Shown here one piece after another: positions 1 through 11,441 of a stretch of DNA of 64,000 nt. Numbering within the stretch: the first letter of the stretch is position 1; each line of letters opens with the position of its first letter. The DNA comes from Geosiphon pyriformis. Taxonomy: Eukaryota; Glomeromycota; Glomeromycetes; Archaeosporales; Geosiphonaceae. The position numbers were made by a program, and so were the translations under genes. The DNA is taken from positions 773,558 to 837,557 of the forward strand of contig JAAOMT010000258.1 of the NCBI GenBank assembly GCA_016748015.1. Direction: 5' to 3'. The notes under the pieces are model-generated. The model searched no databases. It was not told where the DNA came from and was given only the letters and a program-made list of their open reading frames with translations.

Positions 1-667
1 TTTCGGGGTTCGAATATATCAATTTTGTTTGAATGTGAACTTTGTAATGCTAATAGCAAAAGAATATTAGAAAATTATTCAAATTCATGTTTTTCACGAT
101 GCAGCATGAGAATTTAAATGCTTTTCAAATACTTAAGATCTCGATTAACGCAAATTTAAAAATTGAGATTTTAACTTATATAAGATATGGAAAAAGTTTA
201 ATCATTAAAATGATTTTAATTTACATGATTATTAATTTTAAAATATAACTTGCATCTCTTCAAAACTTGATATTATTATAGAAAACTTCATAAACTATTC
301 ACCTTAGCAAAGTGCATGTAAATTGCGAAATGTAAAGTTCAAGAAGTATCTTATCAGGGAGATTTTGAAAAAAAGGCATGATTTTAAATCCTTGTCCATC
401 TAAAGTCAAGATTATCTGTAAATTCGTCAAATCCAAAGATTCCCTTTCTAGAAACGCTATGGATAGAGAATAATAATTTCAAACTTGCCTTTTTTATATA
501 CCGTAAGTTTTTGAGCCTCAATATATTTGAATTTTCTTAACTACTTTTTGAGGGTAGATAATAAATTTTTTTAAATGCGTTGCTATTTTTCAACAATACA
601 CCTGTATAAGGATATGAAACAAAATTAAAATTTTTTATCAAAACGAACCCTTACAAGTGTAAGAATT

Positions 668-727
668 AGTCGGGCCTATCACCTTAGTGCTATTAGCACC
701 ACGCTCTACCGACTAAGCTACGAGAGC
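668..727 (-). pseudogene. tRNA-Ile(AAU)-like fragment, 3' part lost (left arm)
   Basis: Read on the minus strand from 727: a 7-nt acceptor strand GCTCTCG, then TA, a D arm GCTT/GAGC around AGTCGGTA, an anticodon arm TGGTG/CACTA with loop CTAATAG (anticodon AAT), and a variable loop AGGTG. The next five bases ATAGG would start the T stem, but the loop reads CCCGACT instead of TTCGANN. The 3' T strand and the acceptor partner CGAGAGC are missing. The 5' two thirds are therefore tRNA-like and the rest is unrelated: a tRNA pseudogene or the head of a tRNA-derived SINE. Confidence 0.6.
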
Positions 728-1038
728 TTTTTTATCTTACTTCATAATTTTATGAATAAAAAACTTTTCAAGCAAACTAGGAAATATTTATTCTCTAACA
801 TTGGCTTTTATCCTAACCATCACATGCTTTAAACCCTGATTAGCAAAGAATTCAATCAAAGAAAAATGTATAAACTGGGGCTTCCTACAATTAAACTTAT
901 TATGTTTAAAAAATTCTCATCGTTATTTAAATTTGCTTTATAGTAATGATAAGAAAATCTAAACCCCTATTTATGTACCTTGATATCACTCAACCCAAAT
1001 TGAAGCGTTTTGAAATAATGCGTATAATAGACACTCTT

Positions 1039-1320
1039 TTAAAACCTTCTCAGGTCAGGATCAGCCCATAATTTATGAAACATTGCAAATGTGGCGCCTC
1101 CAAGTCCGGCCGTAACGACAACCCCAAGCGGTAACAATTCAGGTGGAAAATTTCGTATAGCATGACGAATACGATGCGAAAGAGGAAGAGGATCACGCGC
1201 CCAAATTCTTTCCCCATATTTTTTTTTATAATCGGGTTGAGTGGCGCCTTGGGTGAGGGTCTGGTTTGGAGGGCTTTTTTGGCCATGAGGAGCTATATCT
1301 TCATTACTTCTTGGCATCAT
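1039..1320 (-). CDS. B12D / NADH-ubiquinone reductase MLRQ-like subunit (NDUFA4 family), copy A
   Basis: 93 aa, single exon. The N-terminal half (about residues 1-58) is polar and basic. A single hydrophobic segment at about 60-82 begins PELLPLGVVVTAGLGGATFA and is followed by HKLWADPDLRRF. The P-x-L-x-P-L...G...G-A...A-x-P-D/E-x-R pattern is that of the B12D/MLRQ family: small single-pass inner-membrane proteins of mitochondrial respiratory complexes, known as NDUFA4 in animals. It is transcribed divergently from copy B (2188-2469), with 867 bp between the starts. Twelve of 93 residues differ from copy B, all before residue 82. I cannot tell whether both copies are expressed. The family call is good; the exact complex membership is inferred. 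Confidence 0.78.
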   Translation of the reverse strand: MMPRSNEDIAPHGQKSPPNQTLTQGATQPDYKKKYGERIWARDPLPLSHRIRHAIRNFPPELLPLGVVVTAGLGGATFAMFHKLWADPDLRRF

Positions 1321-1533
1321 CTCTTATAGGCTTATGAAGAATCAATCCTTTAAGCAAAGCCAAAACGTGAACTTTTGAGAGATAATATTTAGCTCTTTTA
1401 ACTTGAATTTTAAAAGCGAAAAACTTTGATCTATCAAAAAATCTAATCATATTTCAATCATAAGACCTAACGACGATGATACAATTTTGACGAAATAAGC
1501 TTGATGACGTAATAAACTGAAACTATTTATGTT

Positions 1534-1971
1534 GAGATGTGACGAAAATGAACTTTGAATTGAATGAAGCCTCTTTGATAAATTTTTTCCTTAAAAAAAA
1601 GTAATTAATATGCTATTTTATCGTGTGAGCCCTAAAAATTTGCCAAGTCCTCTTCATTGTCTATTTTAGGTATTTCTATCAAGATTTCTCTACTAGGTTA
1701 ATTGAAATATTCAATTGATATACCTCTATTTTTAACATTTGATATATATCAATAATTTGTTTTATAATTAATATTTGCTAATGTTAAATTGATTCTGTCT
1801 AAAATATACCTATTTTGTTTTATGATATAAGGGTAAACAAATCTAACCTGTAAATGTTCAAAAAAATTCTATATTAATTTTTTTATTTAAGGTATAACAA
1901 AGGTTTTAATAAAATCTAAAATTTTGTCATAAACATCAATTAGTTTTCATCTCATTCCCAAAATCCCTTGA
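1534..1971. other. Spacer at the centre of the palindrome
   Basis: A+T-rich sequence between the arms, with no convincing coding frame or repeat. Together with the inner arm ends it is the shared upstream region of the two divergent B12D-like genes, so it may hold a bidirectional promoter; no motif proves this. Confidence 0.5.
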
Positions 1972-2187
1972 CATAAATAATTTCAGTTTATTGCGTCAAA
2001 ATTGTATCATTGCCGTTAGTTCTTATGATTGAAATGTGATTGGCTTTTTGATAGATGAAAAGTTTCTCGGTTTTTAAAATTCAAGTTAAAAGAGCTTCTT
2101 GCATTCGATTATTTAATTATTCTATTTCTTAAAAGTTCAACATTTTGGCTTTGCTTAAAATATTAATTTTTTATAAGCCTGTAAAAG

Positions 2188-2469
2188 ATGACGCCAAGCA
2201 GTAATGAAGATATAGCTCCTCATGGCCAAAAAAAACCTTTAAACCACACCCTCACCCAAGGCGCCACTCAACTAGATTATAAAAAAAAATATGGGGAAAG
2301 AATTTGGGCGCATGATCCTCTTCCTCTTTCGGATCGTATTCGTCATGTTATCCGAAATTTTCCACCTGAATTATTACCGCTTGTGGTTGTCGTTACGGCC
2401 GGACTTGGAGGCGCCACATTTGCAATCATTCATAAATTATGGGCTGATCCTGACCTGAGAAGGTTTTAA
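2188..2469 (+). CDS. B12D / NADH-ubiquinone reductase MLRQ-like subunit (NDUFA4 family), copy B
   Basis: 93 aa, single exon, paralogue of the minus-strand gene at 1039-1320. It has the same architecture: polar N-terminal half, one membrane segment at about 60-82 (PELLPLVVVVTAGLGGATFA), and a C-terminal HKLWADPDLRRF. Replacements relative to copy A include M2T, R4S, S16K, P18L, Q20H, P29L, R42H, H49D, A54V, G66V, M80I and F81I. The glycine lost from the membrane segment (G66V) is conservative in hydropathy. The start is aligned exactly with that of copy A (1320+2188=3508), which supports it. Predicted role: small single-pass mitochondrial inner-membrane protein of a respiratory complex. Confidence 0.78.
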   Translation: MTPSSNEDIAPHGQKKPLNHTLTQGATQLDYKKKYGERIWAHDPLPLSDRIRHVIRNFPPELLPLVVVVTAGLGGATFAIIHKLWADPDLRRF

Positions 2470-2780
2470 AAGAGTGTCTATTATACGCATTATTTCAAAA
2501 CGCTTCAATTTGGGTTGAGTGATATCAAGGTACATAAATAGGGGTTTAGATTTTCTTATCATTACTATAAAGCAAATTTAAATAACGATGAGAATTTTTT
2601 AAACATAATAAGTTTAATTGTAGGAAGCCCCAGTTTATACATTTTTCTTTGATTGAATTCTTTGCTAATCAGGGTTTAAAGCATGTGATGGTTAGGATAA
2701 AAGCCAATGTTAGAGAATAAATATTTCCTAGTTTGCTTGAAAAGTTTTTTATTCATAAAATTATGAAGTAAGATAAAAAA

Positions 2781-2840
2781 GCTCTCGTAGCTTAGTCGGT
2801 AGAGCGTGGTGCTAATAGCACTAAGGTGATAGGCCCGACT
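2781..2840 (+). pseudogene. tRNA-Ile(AAU)-like fragment, 3' part lost (right arm)
   Basis: Identical copy of the fragment at 668-727, on the plus strand. The D arm and the anticodon arm with anticodon AAT are intact. The T arm and 3' acceptor strand are replaced by unrelated sequence ending in a small hairpin (CTTACACTTGTAAG). Confidence 0.6.
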
Positions 2841-3674
2841 AATTCTTACACTTGTAAGGGTTCGTTTTGATAAAAAATTTTAATTTTGTTTCATATCCTT
2901 ATACAGGTGTATTGTTGAAAAATAGCAACGCATTTAAAAAAATTTATTATCTACCCTCAAAAAGTAGTTAAGAAAATTCAAATATATTGAGGCTCAAAAA
3001 CTTACGGTATATAAAAAAGGCAAGTTTGAAATTATTATTCTCTATCCATAGCGTTTCTAGAAAGGGAATCTTTGGATTTGACGAATTTACAGATAATCTT
3101 GACTTTAGATGGACAAGGATTTAAAATCATGCCTTTTTTTCAAAATCTCCCTGATAAGATACTTCTTGAACTTTACATTTCGCAATTTACATGCACTTTG
3201 CTAAGGTGAATAGTTTATGAAGTTTTCTATAATAATATCAAGTTTTGAAGAGATGCAAGTTATATTTTAAAATTAATAATCATGTAAATTAAAATCATTT
3301 TAATGATTAAACTTTTTCCATATCTTATATAAGTTAAAATCTCAATTTTTAAATTTGCGTTAATCGAGATCTTAAGTATTTGAAAAGCATTTAAATTCTC
3401 ATGCTGCATCGTGAAAAACATGAATTTGAATAATTTTCTAATATTCTTTTGCTATTAGCATTACAAAGTTCACATTCAAACAAAATTGATATATTCGAAC
3501 CCCGAAATTTTTAATTTCAATTACAAATTATGCAAATTTCTTCAGTATTATGACTGTAAACTTATTGAATTATTTGGTTTGAAGAAATTTCAAAAGATAC
3601 TCATTTTCTACACGCTGATGTTTTTCTTACGAAATTCGTGACAAAGCCCAGAAAGTTGTCATTTATACTTGATT

Positions 3675-5009
3675 TTACAAGTACTTTCTCCGTTCAGTCA
3701 TTTGCTTTCTAATCCTTTTGATGATTTGTCGCCAAAATCTATATAATTTTTTGACCATAGACTTTGACCGAAAGAAAAATATTCTTTTTTTACTTTTCAG
3801 CATGGTATCAGATTTTTCTGATAAATTTTTCTCAGGATCACTCATTTTGGAACTTTTTATTTCCATTTGTTGAAATAATTTGATGGTAGCCAACGCCTCA
3901 ATTACTTCATCGATATGAGGGCGGATTAAAGGATCAGAATTCCAACATCTTTGATAAAGTCTCACATATTCGTATGGCGTCCCATCAACCGGAGCCTCGC
4001 GTTCACCGTTAATTATCGCATATGTTAGTTGAATTATTCCTCTATTTTGACTTACAGAGAATGCCCGTCGGCCACTAGAGATCTCCCAAAGCAAGATTCC
4101 TAAACTGTATATATCCGAACTTGAGACTTTTTTGTATTTTGGGTTTTCAAGGAATGCAGGGTCTATGTAGATCATACTGCCATCGAAAAGAGCTTTGCTG
4201 ATTACGGCTTCTTCAATCGCCGAGTTAAGGCATAGACCAGTTATTTTAAGTGAGTTCTTTGTGGCGAAAAGTATTCTACTTGGATACTTTGGGAATAATT
4301 TATAAAAGTCAAAGGAGAAAAAAATTTAAATTATCTATTTTTCATACAAATATTAATATTTCAAATGATTGAGCTTCATGAATCCTACCAATTCTCCATG
4401 AATAAGACCATTTGAATGAATATGTTTTAAGCTATTTGCAATTTCTTTCCCAATATCAATTTTTTGCTGCCAATCAAGGTCAGGATTTTCTTCAAGAAAT
4501 TGGGATAAATTTTGGCCAGTCATATATTCCAAGACAAGAAAAAATCTCTGCATTTCGGAATCTGGATTTTGGAAGACCATTCAAGAATTATAAGATAAAT
4601 TTATCAATGCTTAGCCCTTTGACGGAATAACAAACCATGAGTCACTCCCAAGAAATGGATAATATTGGGATGGCTCGGAATTTTAGACAGCGATTTAACC
4701 TTTCAATTTTGAGAAATCCGTGACATTTTCAAATTCAAAATAAATATCTGTCGTTGGTTAAAAAATTTCATCTTGGTCACTGAATACAACCTCATTAATG
4801 AATTCCCGAATACTAATTTCCTGCTTTTCCAGGATATGCGTAAAATTTTGAAGGGTAATTTTATTATTTCTGGTTTTCCAATGTGCCTGCCATAATTGTC
4901 CAGTGATACCTTGACTTGTATATTCAAGGCTTGAAAATTCTTTGAAACAAATAAAAGGAATGTTGCTGTCTAAAATTAAATCACCTAAAAAAGCTATTTT
5001 TGAATGCAT
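3675..5009 (-). CDS. TKL-family pseudokinase (catalytically dead by sequence), four exons
   Basis: Exons 5009-4791, 4699-4636, 4561-4389 and 4286-3675 join in frame to 355 aa. The frame stays open to an ATG at 5147 (401 aa), but 5009 matches the start position of the paralogues at 12020 and 18127. The protein-kinase fold is recognisable: WQAHWK in the N-lobe, PSHPNIIHFLGVTH, LVLEYMTGQNLSQFL, SSSDIYSLGILLWEISSG, and YQRCWNSDPLIRPHIDEV. All catalytic landmarks are changed. The VAIK lysine is Gln (ITLQ, about residue 54), HRD is HGE (149-151), the catalytic-loop Asn is Arg (156), and DFG is ITG (167-169). The C-terminus is a basic tail rich in K/R. It probably acts as a scaffold or regulator, not a phosphotransferase. 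The 64-nt and 173-nt internal exons match the active paralogue exactly, so the gene itself appears intact. Confidence 0.8.
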
Positions 5010-5147
5010 CTCAGGTTGGGTTAAATCTTTCAATTTTGTTGATTCTATAATTCTTGATCGCAAAAACCCACATTTAAATATGAAAATTGCTTTGTTTTTG
5101 ATGCATACATGATTTGATGAATCAAATGAAGTTTGGTATTTATTCAT

Positions 5148-6603
5148 TGTTTACATTACCATTTTGAAATAAAAAGGCCGGAACAAATTTCGTAGGGGCA
5201 CACACATGATCTTTAATTTAACCATTTTAAGAATGTTAAAAAGCAACTCTAGTAATATGTTATTTGGGTTAGAAATGATATTTTTATGATTTTGATCTTG
5301 TGAATATTCTTTTAATTGTCAAAATTGTGTTGATAATGACAATTTCCAAAATGAAATTTAATTAGCTATATTTAAATTTGAATTGTAAATAAAAAATTTT
5401 ATTGTGTTTGTTCACAACAAACCTTTGACAAAAATGCGAAAATCGAAATGTTTTTTTTATCATCAGAATGTAACCAGACCTCAAAATTCAGAGTCTCAAG
5501 AGAAATTAGTTTAATAAATCGTTAACATCGCTATATATATAACGGTTTTGAACTCTGTGATTGCCAGGCGTGTGTATCTGTATATTATCAAAATATTCTT
5601 TTGGCTGTCAATTTCAAAATATTGGAACTAATCCAGTTTCAAATTTGGAAAATCACTCGTGAATTTAATTTGTCTATTTATTTTTTGATGTTTCAAGGTC
5701 CAAAAGTTTTAACTTTATAAAGAAAATTTTAAAGAAAAATATGTCCACAGCAATGAGAATAAAACAGCAAGAGCTCGAGAACTAGCAAAGTCCCTAAATT
5801 CTAATATATATATATTTTTAAAAATCCTCTTGGTAAAACTTAATCAAAACTGTTAGCAAGAAATTCATCATCGCGAATTGGGATAAAAAAATGATTTAAA
5901 ACAGAGGGACTGATACAAGCAAAGACAAATGGTTGCATATAAAGCATTAATGCTTCAAATATTCTTGATTTTCCAAATCAAACTTTAAAAATATGGCGAA
6001 AATGCAATTTTATTTTTCACTTTCGAAATTGTGCTCATAGTTAAAAATAGAGGATTTTAAAACCACCAAATAAACTATTTGCTATTATTAAAGAAATTCC
6101 TATCACCTGAACTTACATTTTTCAGTAAACTATCTCTTCACCGAGAGCGGGATTTAGAAATATCTACGGAATCCGCAATTTTTTAATAAAAGACCAGTCG
6201 GAAAAATAGTTTTTTCAAATATAATGGTTTTCAGCAAACGCTGAGCTATTTATTATTAGAAATCACCTCTATGTCCTGCATATTTTTCAGTTTCGCATTT
6301 TGCAAATATGCATATTGTTTCATTTAATATATCCTTTTTTCTTTTGCGGCGCTACTGTGCACTACAGCTGCAAAATATAAAAACTTTTTAATGATGAAAT
6401 CTGCATTAAATGCCGATCGTTAAGAATTACTTAAAAAGAGTTTTTTTATTTAAATTCCTCTATCCTTCCGCGTTGTCACGCGCACCTGCCCCTTTCATTT
6501 CTGTCTCTTTTTACATAAATAAAACAAAATTCATTCATTCGCTTTAAATCACGGCGTGTTTTTTCACATAAAATATTTGAATAGGCTATTTATCACCGTG
6601 TCC
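5148..6603. other. A+T-rich intergenic region
   Basis: Between the divergent pseudokinase (minus) and the kinase-ankyrin pseudogene (plus). No sustained coding frame, RNA gene or recognisable repeat seen. A pyrimidine-rich, slightly more GC-rich patch lies at about 6465-6515. Confidence 0.5.
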
Positions 6604-9333
6604 TCTAAAAAAAATTGAATGGCTATATCAAGAAATAGAAAATGATGAAATTAATTGTATTCCTTTCATTACATTTCGAAATGTTCAATAAAAACGTTGG
6701 GCGGTAATGGAGAGATTTGGAGTGCCGAATGTGACAAATATGGACATATCGCTTTAAAATGTTTTAAAAACAGTCTTCAAATCTCCTCGGATGAACAATT
6801 CATGCATTTCATTACCGAAGTATGATTTGTTTTACTGAATATATGAGATCAATTAAAAAATTAAAAATTTTTCCTTCTTTTGAATATACAGTTGAAAAAT
6901 TTGAAGAAAGTCGAAGATCACATAATGTGATTAAATTCCATGGTATTAGCTTCAGTATGTTTAGCAAATGTCTCTTTTTTAGTTATTTATTACCCTTTTT
7001 CGGTTTATATCAACCATTGCTAACGAAATTTTGATAATCCATCAAAAATTTTATAGATGAAATAGATAACAAGTGCAATTCGCGAAAAATGGTACCCTTC
7101 GAGATTACTTGCAAAAGAATAAGGGAAAGCTTTCGTGGGCTAAAAATATTGAACTTGCATTACAAATTGCATCTAGTCTTTGTCACATATATGCCGCAGG
7201 TATTGCTCATCGAGATTTAGTAAGTTTTTCTTGTATCAGTCAAAAGATTGGGTTATTTTCTATTTAATTTATCAATAAACTATTTATACCATTGCAGCAT
7301 TCTAAAAACATCTTGGTACATGATGATGTTATAAAAATTGCAGATCTAGGTCTTTCAAGAATTGTTGACGAAAAACAATCATCTACATCCAGATTTGGTG
7401 GAATTATTGCCTATACCGATCCATATCATCTTTATGACTCAAAATTCAAACGCGATAAAATCATCCGACATTTACAGCCTAGGTGTTATCCTCTGGGAAA
7501 TATCAAGCTGCAGTCAAAAACCCTGGTATCGGACTTTATCATTTGGCTAGAAAAATTATTGAAGGTGAACGTGAAACACCTGTGGCAGGAACACCTTCAG
7601 ATTACGTTCGACTGTATAGAAACTGTTGGCGTTGTGATTCTATCCAACGACCACTTATTGAAGAAGTGATAAGAAAACTTGGCGAAATTAATTTGGAGGA
7701 TGTTCACGATTCCCCAGGTCCACAACATGATATACAGTTCATTCTTCGAGATACTGGTATTTATTTATTTTTTAACTTATCAGAAGATCAAAATCGAGTA
7801 GGCTAAATCAGATTAAACCTCTTTTTTAGAGGGATCTGAAGATAGTCTCACCGATAGTTTTCCCAACAGTGGTCTCAATGATAATTGCTTGATTAAGAAA
7901 TCTCCCAAGGGTTTTTGGAAATCACGTAGCACATTTAATATTAGTTCAATATGTAGGTGTCATAGAGATATTCTTTTCTAGCCGAAGATCAAAGACCTTT
8001 AATAAATTTAATCTTCTTTTATAGTTACTATTGCAAGAACTTCAAGGCCAAAGTACTTGGCTCTGCCTAGTCTAGCAGAAAAAGCTGAGGTAGTTATTTT
8101 TATTCATCTATTCAATAGTTTAATAAAATTTTGGCTCAAATCATATTTAATTTCTTTGGAAAATATCTCCTTTATACAGGAATAACCTTGCAAAATTGTC
8201 TAGAAATCTGCAAAATGCACGACAAACTTGATATTACAAATTGCCATGCAGGTTATCACATCATATGTGGAGATCCCAAAGGACTTCGATGGCATCTCCA
8301 ACAAGAACAATTTGACCTCAAAATTGAGTACGAGCTTACTATGGCCCATTAATCAATCAAACTATCCCTAATTCTATTAACAGCCCGATATGGCAACAAA
8401 AATAGCATTTTAGAAATGTTCCGAAATCTTGCACAATTTAAAGTTGAAGCATTGGTCTCAGACAAAGGACAAACAGCATTGCACCACTTAATTGACAACG
8501 ATAACCTTTTTCTTTCGACTGAAAATGAATCGACTCAACCTTGTACAACTTTTATTCATGCTGCACAATGGCTTGTCAACCAGCACCATATTGGCATTAA
8601 TGTAGCTGATTGTCAGGATCTAACACCATTAAATCTTCTTTTGAAAAAGAGACTTTCTACAATAACAAGTGAGACAATAGATGGAATGTTAAAACTTGGC
8701 GCCAACCCAAGACTCGAGTCAACATTTTGTGCCCCATTACAAATCATTCTGGTTCAAATTTCCCAAAATCCACAATTGACAAATGACATGACTAGAATAG
8801 TTGAGATCATGTCAAAACTTATTGAATTCAAGGCAGATCCAAATTCACCTATAGCGCCATTTGATAAATTGCCCCAACTGCTAAATGCTTTATTCCCAGC
8901 AATGCATTTGAAAAATAATCGAGACATAATTATGTTATTTCTGAAATCAGATGTTGACGTATGGGCCAAAACAAAAGACGGATTTAATGCGTTAGCAAAT
9001 GCAGTAAAATTGAACCGTATTGATCTAATCGAGCTTCTATTTGAGCAGAAACGCGAACTTTTTTCACCAGAAAGCATGAAATCTGCTTTGAAACTTACTT
9101 GCTGGCGGAACAGAGAGGCAAGAAAAATTCTGAATGCTTCGGCTTTTAAAGGCATCGAAATTTCCCAAAATCATCCACGGCTCGTCAAAAACGCGTTATG
9201 GCGAAGATTTATATGTTGGAAGGCGAGATCCAGTTTTCCAAAAGAGAATCCTCAAGAACAGGAAACTAGTCCGAGACGAAATTTACCAAGCGAGGTAAAC
9301 GTTAATCAATTCTTTTTAAAGAACCCGGTTTGA
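6604..9333 (+). pseudogene. Broken TKL kinase - Cys/His motif - ankyrin gene
   Basis: Paralogue of the intact gene at 12020-14698, with the same exon order. Kinase landmarks survive in pieces: GGNGEIWSAE and IALK (about 6700-6760), LVQFAKNGTLRDYL-like (7073-), IAHRDL (about 7205-7219), KIADLGLSR (about 7335-7365), SSDIYSLGVILWEISS, and GTPSDYVRLYRNCWRCDS. At least six lesions: a frame break near 6685-6695, exon 2 of 63 nt (6892-6954) instead of 64, exon 3 of 163 nt (7057-7219) instead of 173, a frame break at the A run near 7457, another near 7505-7517, and an in-frame TAA at 8350-8352. No ATG opens the first exon in frame. The 3' half (about 8153-9333) carries the Cys/His motif and ankyrin-like repeats (GQTALHHLI, LTPLNLLL, LKLGANPRLE, KDGFNALANAV) and is nearly open. 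Active-site residues look normal, so inactivation came by frameshift, not by active-site drift. Confidence 0.85.
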
Positions 9334-10384
9334 CAGAAAATGACCTTGCCACCCTCTTATCTGATGATTAATGCTCTCAACGGTGACAGAAAAAGGATTA
9401 TGATATTTAGTAGATTTCTAATCCTCCTTCCTTATTTGTGTCAAATAAAATTTAGGAAGGCATTTCAAACCATATGATACTTTGAAATGGCCACTTTTTA
9501 AAAGCATATTTTATTTTGATATCCAATTCTTTCGCCTTTACTCTCGATCAATAACTCGCAACGCGCGACATTGAATTTATTAAATTGATTGATGTAATTA
9601 TTGGTTGGCTGCAATTTTCCTTTCAGAATTTTCTAGTTATACTATCGGAATTCTGTGTATCTCTAAACAAAGGAAGGAATGAATGAATTATTCTGGTGAC
9701 CAAAGCAGCTTGAATGACTCAAATAGCAAATAAAATATCACTCTTAACATTAATCATAAGTTTTGATGTAATGAATGTTACTTTTTTCGATTAACTCAAA
9801 AATAAAAGCAGTTTGAAAACTTTTGTGTTCTGTTCTTAAGATGATTCAGATAATTGATAAACAGCTATTCAAATATTGGATTGAGAATTCAAAATCAAAA
9901 AAAGTAGTAATTGGTAAAAGTGATGAACAAAGTAATTAATTTATAAAAGTGTTTTTTTTGTTATTAGTTTCAAAGTAGGTTTGATCAAAAAAGTGAATAG
10001 AATAGAATATATGCCTTTCAGATGAGTGTTAATTAAGAAAACTACTTTTTAAGAATCTTGCAATTGTTCACTGAATTGTTCTTTAACTGGATCAAAAACT
10101 AAACAAATAAAAAAATGGGTTTGATTTAATTTAAAATATTTTTCAGTTTTTTGAATAAAATATATAATCACTTATAGAATAAACAACACAATATATTTGA
10201 CAATTTTACAGAGAACAATAATTAATCAACAAAAAATAATTTAAAAACCAAATTAAATGTGTAAGTTATTTAATTAAAGAAATTAATCTCAAAATCTTAA
10301 TTTTAATTATTTGATTAATCATTTTTCTTTAATCCGTGATTTGATGAAAATTAATATAATACGATAAACTAGTAAATCTTTCAT
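9334..10384. other. Intergenic region after the kinase-ankyrin pseudogene
   Basis: A+T-rich. No coding frame, RNA gene or repeat recognised. Confidence 0.5.
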
Positions 10385-11441
10385 AGAAGCAGATTCTAAC
10401 ACAAGTTTTCACTGGGATGTAAATGAAGAAAGAACAAAGAACACAAATTCACAACTTTAATTGACATCTATACCTTGGAAATCTTTTAAATAAAGTTTGA
10501 ATACAAAATAGCATACTTTTTCACAAAATTTATAGCTAGAAATTTCTACTATTATTATAGTATCTTTCAGGTTTTGAACAAAAGTTGAGTTTTAGCAGAC
10601 GCTGTATAATTGCTCTTTCTGGAAACTAAGAAATTTTCCTAATATTCATTATCTTCTATAGCTTTTTTTATCTATAGCTTTAATTATATAAGACTTATTA
10701 TAAATTTTGAATGAGAAACTTTATTTATTGAGATCCCGCTTTCTGCTAATATAAGAAGGTAAAGGAAGCTCGTTAAAAAAGTCTACTTTTTCCCAAAGTA
10801 AACGTATATTGGAACCCTTGAATGTGACACATAAATGCCATGCTGATTATTTCCTATTTCAATAAAAAGGTGTCTGCTTAGATCTCATTATTCTCAACGT
10901 AAAAATGAAATAGTTGCTATTTACAGATAAAAAGTAATGCATGTCTAAGGAAGAATAGATTTTGTTATCCATATACAGCATTCCATGAATAAAGTCTATA
11001 TGAAAGCTAATAGATTATTTAGTTTTTCTATTAATTCTGCTTGGAAGATTAACTAACTTTGTACACTTTTATTTGTATCTAATAGATGTATACATTATCT
11101 AACTCTTTTACAGTTTTTTATTACTGTACAATTGAAATCTGGCAGAATGAAGCTGCTGGTGGAAAAGAATATTTTGTTTGGAGATTACACAAAATATCCA
11201 CTTTCTCTTTCATAGTACATTTAATAATAGGAAACACTGTGGCTGAATATACGGAATTTAATTGAATATAAAAATTCAAGAGCTGAACGAACACAGGATA
11301 TTGCAGCTCTGATATTTTCATTGAGAATTCTTAAACATCCTCATATCAAGGGATCAAAATCTTTTGCAGTGTTTACAAAAATTGTCTCACGAAGCTACAT
11401 TGTCACTCTCAAAAAATTATCATTGACATATTACTAAATAA
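10385..11441 (-). repeat. Dispersed repeat of unknown family, copy 1 (inverted relative to 19727-20714)
   Basis: Reverse complement matches 19727-20714. The part nearest 11441 (about 10900-11441) is close to identical. The far part (about 10385-10860) aligns with many substitutions and indels. It contains a 66-codon frame on the minus strand (11121-11321) ending PPAASFCQISIVQ, which differs from the other copy by one residue. I do not recognise the protein. No terminal inverted repeats or clear target duplication were found, so the element type is unknown. Confidence 0.8.

Larger units (their letters stand above)
1..1533. repeat. Inverted repeat, left arm (palindrome with 1972-3507)
   Basis: Position n pairs with position 3508-n as its reverse complement. 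All blocks I compared in 1-1075 were identical to 2433-3507 without a gap. From about 1076 inward the arms diverge by roughly a tenth, and short indels appear upstream of the start codons; similarity fades near 1533. The arm starts exactly at the window edge, so it may continue outside. It contains a B12D-like gene and a tRNA-like fragment. Confidence 0.93.
1972..3507. repeat. Inverted repeat, right arm (palindrome with 1-1533)
   Basis: Reverse complement of 1-1533. The outer 2433-3507 look identical to 1075-1. The inner part, covering most of the B12D coding region and its upstream sequence, is diverged. The right end is set only by the window start cutting the left arm. Confidence 0.93.

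Noticed and set aside
1-20. GGGGTTCGAATA at the window edge looks like a tRNA B box
   Set aside because: The A box would have to lie outside the window for the plus strand, and the identical copy in the right arm has no A box upstream on its minus strand.
8754-9155. 133-codon minus-strand frame
   Set aside because: Antisense shadow of the ankyrin half of the pseudogene at 6604-9333.
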